NCBI GenBank assembly: GCA_029948255.1
Contig: JALIZF010001765.1
Coordinates: 1 to 64,000 of the forward strand
DNA length: 64,000 bases
Origin: Telmatactis stephensoni
Taxonomy: Eukaryota > Cnidaria > Anthozoa > Actiniaria > Isophelliidae
Direction of reading: 5' to 3'
The notes beneath the pieces were generated by a model that saw only the letters and a program-made list of their open reading frames with translations, made no database searches and was not told where the DNA came from. Position 1 is the stretch's first letter, and each line of letters starts with the position of its first letter. A program made the translations under genes and the position numbers. Shown one piece after another: positions 62,001 to 64,000 of the stretch.

Positions 62001-64000
62001 GAAAACAAATATAAACAAGGCTTAAGAGCAAGTTTAAAGCTTTTGAGAGAAGTTTGAGTTTTGACCTCATTCAGTCTCATGAACTCATTCATATTTTTGA
62101 CAAGTGGAAAGTCGCAATAGAGGACCAATCCAATGTACACAGTGAGTGCCACTGGACGCTTGTCTGGATTTTAAGCTTCTGTCAATCAAATTGTAACGAC
62201 TAGAATTTGTAAAATTTTAGCTTTCTAAATTCAGAAACAAAACAAACTTGAATTTATTGACAGAACATTTAGTATTTTCCGACTTTTGATGTAAATTTAA
62301 GCTTGCTTCAGGGAGAACGAATAGTCGGAGCTTTGATTGACGGTAGTCAAAACACTGAAAAAGCCATTCAAGTGTCATCTGCAAAGGCCGCGTAATTTTG
62401 AAAATAGGTGTAAAACTTGATTTTAGTTTCATCTTCCTTACATGACTGATAGAGCTTTGGCTGTCATTGTGCTGTTCAGTCGGTGGGTCAGCTGTGCAGC
62501 TCTCCTAAAAAATGAAAAGTTTTTCAGTGTATCATTATTAGATTACCTCAAAGCAATGATCTACTGATTGGGAAAAAAGGAAAAAAGTGCAAACCTAATC
62601 TAGAGATTACCTCAAACTGGTGAAACTTTTTTTGTAGTTCATCTGCCAAGTTGGTCTCTTCAGCTGCTTCAGCAGTAGTTTCTGTCAGGCTGGGCATTAG
62701 TTTTACTCTGTTAAGTAAGAGAAGCATATTAAAATAATTGACATAATTATGTTCAAGAAACATTGAACTCTCAAAACATATCAAACTATAGTTCTTACTT
62801 TTGATCATTTAGGTAATGTTTTAGTTCATCATACTGTCTTATAATCTTATCTCTTGTCAGTTCAGCCTACATAAATACAATGACATTTGAGCAGTTTATC
62901 ACTTCATCTGGATGTCTCCCAGATAATTGGGTCCCCTGTTTTTATTATTGCAGAGAATGCTCTCCTAGATTTGTGGGCTCCCTCTGCTTTCCTTAAATAC
63001 ATATTTGACTCACTCCCTTCTCCCTTCTTCTACAAAATGGGTTCTTATATAGTAAAAGCTATCTAAGATTGTTTTGTACCTGTCCTTTCTCACATAAAAT
63101 GTCAGTGCTCTACTCCATATACTCAATCCATTCTTAAAAGTAATCTCAGACTGATGGGTTCCCTGTGGAACCAGTAAATGCTATCCCAGGTTGTTGGTTA
63201 CCCTGTGCTTTGACATTGAATAACTTACCATTAGAACCTTCTCGTACATATTTGTGTTCTGATTAACAGAATTGTGTAGTTCTTGGCTTAGTTTTAGGTT
63301 TTCTCCCTAAAAAAGACAATTGACTAAACTTTAATCCATGAGAGGTTCCAGTTCCTCAGCCAATTCTAATAACTGGAACCCTAGTCAATTCCATTATTGT
63401 TTTGTATCTAAAAGTTCCCTTCAAAAGGTATAACCAAACAGTATGTTTACCTCCAGCTGTCTAATGCGCTCAGCCAATTCATGTGGGTTGAATCCCATAT
63501 TATTGCTGTAAGGAAAAAGCATTGAAAAGAAGTAGTGCATAAAACACTTAGTTTATTCAAGATATCAGATATGAAATGAAATGAAAACTTTATTTAAGGA
63601 GGAGACCTCATCACCCTTAAGATAAATACTTTAGATTTCACAATTTGCATTATATACCCTTTAATGTCAGGCAGACCACCATTTAGGGTTTGTCCTTGCA
63701 GCAGTTGCAGTTGCAGCATTTGAACCTATTGAAAATCATAAAAGAAAGTGGTGTCGAAGGTCAGATAAAAAAGAGAGTGTGACATTTCAGAAACAGGCAT
63801 TCTCTGGTACAAAACATGGGCCATTTCCCTGGACTCCCCTTCTGAACCTCCATCAGGACCATAATCTCGATCATTCCCATCACAGATCATACAAAAATGT
63901 TCCCTATTCATACCTGTTGTTTGAGTTTTACCATTTCAGCAGCAACAGGGTCCCTGTTTACTATTGGCTTGTTCTTAATTTGTCTGGCACGATCAGCATA
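51071..64000 (-). CDS. KIF4: Chromokinesin KIF4, post-motor part, 26 exons (5' end off window)
   Basis: Exons, right to left: 64000-63915, 63725-63658, 63505-63451, 63306-63229, 62866-62799, 62707-62611, 62504-62442, 61998-61780, 61254-61154, 61074-61008, 60687-60613, 60345-60234, 59571-59488, 59415-59293, 58123-57977, 55882-55776, 55263-55211, 54939-54860, 54209-54120, 53846-53753, 53607-53527, 53442-53395, 53281-53198, 53008-52820, 52076-51966, 51568-51071. About 958 codons start at [14 protein letters not shown], the neck just after the kinesin motor. A long coiled coil follows ([49 protein letters not shown]), then an acidic stretch, the cysteine-rich domain [12 protein letters not shown] to CRCKPGTC (nine Cys; the KIF4 region known to bind an Fe-S cluster) and a basic Ser-rich tail. 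KIF4 is a plus-end motor on chromosome arms and the spindle midzone. Exons 12 and 20 have lengths that break the frame; intron 22 starts with GC. Confidence 0.92.
51683..51765. repeat. Imperfect hairpin in KIF4 intron
   Basis: GAGAATGAAAAGC and GAAATATCTAGAAA are inverted against TTTCTAGGATATTTC and CTTTTCATTTTC in the last KIF4 intron. Confidence 0.5.
52199..52325. mobile_element. Short TIR element in KIF4 intron
   Basis: TGCGTAGCTCGCGGTTTA at the left mirrors TAAACCGCAAGCTATACGCA at the right with a 2-base gap. The core is GGGGAGAGGAGAGG-rich. Confidence 0.6.
53038..53086. repeat. GTT trinucleotide repeat
   Basis: A run of about 13 GTT/TTG units in the KIF4 intron between exons 23 and 24. 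Confidence 0.9.
53658..53702. repeat. GGAA microsatellite
   Basis: About 11 copies of GGAA between KIF4 exons 20 and 21. Confidence 0.95.
55469..55590. mobile_element. Short MITE in KIF4 intron
   Basis: GGAGAAGTCCATCTCGCG at the left mirrors CGCGAGATGGACTCC at the right, flanked by ATTACT and TAAT. About 120 bp, noncoding. Confidence 0.6.
56255..57617. mobile_element. TTAA-flanked element (TTAAGGTTGGTGCCTACTA ends)
   Basis: TTAAGGTTGGTGCCTACTA near 56258 is inverted as TAGTAGGCACCAACCTTAA ending near 57616. The element is in a KIF4 intron and itself contains the palindromic element at 56779-57286. No transposase is visible. Confidence 0.8.
56779..57286. mobile_element. Nested palindromic-arm element carrying a helicase-like fragment
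   Basis: TAGTCCAGTCCCAGACTCTC at the left mirrors GAGAGTCTGGGACTGGACTA at the right, with arms of about 78 bp ending at GCATGCGCATG. Between them lies a 69-codon frame at 56937-57146 ([12 protein letters not shown], then [20 protein letters not shown]). The EQ-x-AI-to-KDVFV stretch resembles the beginning of a RecQ-type helicase domain but stops before a Walker A motif. That assignment is tentative. Confidence 0.6.
58400..59112 (+). mobile_element. Probable LINE 3' end with CTAT tail
   Basis: The sequence CTCATGCGGCTGCC followed by ATTAATAAAG and a CTAT tandem run (59078-59112) is the usual look of a CR1/L2-like 3' terminus that ends in a short tandem repeat. The 5' limit is arbitrary, and element P5 is inserted in it. 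No coding part is recognised. Confidence 0.4.
58670..58958 (+). mobile_element. Palindrome-capped TIR element P5
   Basis: The palindrome 58670-58777 (AACAATTAGACCTCG to GAGAGGTCTAATTGTT) has centre CATGAGGCCGTAGGCCGAAT. It abuts TIRs AGTATTCACCAACATA (58781) and TATGTTGGTGAATACT (58943-58958), with AGCCAATCAGAATGC inside the distal end. A further hairpin, CTCGGGCTA with TAGCCCGAG, lies at 58879-58903. It is in a KIF4 intron. Confidence 0.75.

Overview
The window is metazoan nuclear DNA: AT-rich, with spliced genes, long introns, non-LTR retrotransposons and many inverted-repeat elements. The combination of Crypton-type (KIAA1958-like) recombinases, CFDP2-like endonuclease LINEs and abundant TIR elements suggests a cnidarian, probably an anthozoan. 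That is an inference, because no marker sequence is present. There is no CRISPR array, operon or recognisable rRNA/tRNA gene.

Host genes. (1) A minus-strand SLC5-family sodium/solute symporter, close to SLC5A8 (SMCT), has 11 exons between 13310 and 6359; its remaining exons must lie beyond the left edge. (2) An intronless OHCU decarboxylase gene (URAD, urate degradation) at 15385-15906 on plus is head-to-head with it. (3) A second intronless URAD paralogue at 31879-32391 has lost the catalytic histidine (His67 to Leu). (4) The right 13 kb (51071 to the right edge, minus) holds 26 exons of a chromokinesin KIF4 gene, from just after the motor domain through the coiled coils and cysteine-rich domain to the stop codon. 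Two of its exons look frameshifted.

Repeat layout. 1-6255: a satellite of about 71-bp units with higher-order duplications. 6480-7245: a TGAA/TGAG microsatellite. 13386-15340: a foldback structure made of 10-bp tandem repeats in inverted arms, wedged between the SLC5 and URAD start codons. 16918-21255: nested inverted-repeat transposons. 21865-23587 and 39072-39463: two members of a C/G-tract-ended family. 25590-31345: LINE A with two nested insertions. 36320-38460: a broken Crypton-type tyrosine recombinase. 38640-39645: an unidentified element ORF. 42954-49541: four LINE fragments, B (minus) and C, D, E (plus), with E inserted in D. KIF4 introns carry further small elements.

The most unusual pattern is a recurrent architecture seen five times (17204, 29493, 35843, 37428, 58670). 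A 110-190 bp palindrome with the same kind of centre (CACGAG-x-C-GTAG-x-CGAGTG) abuts one end of a short TIR element, and a CCAATCA motif sits just inside the opposite TIR. Most arms are unrelated between copies. I know of no described group with exactly this layout.
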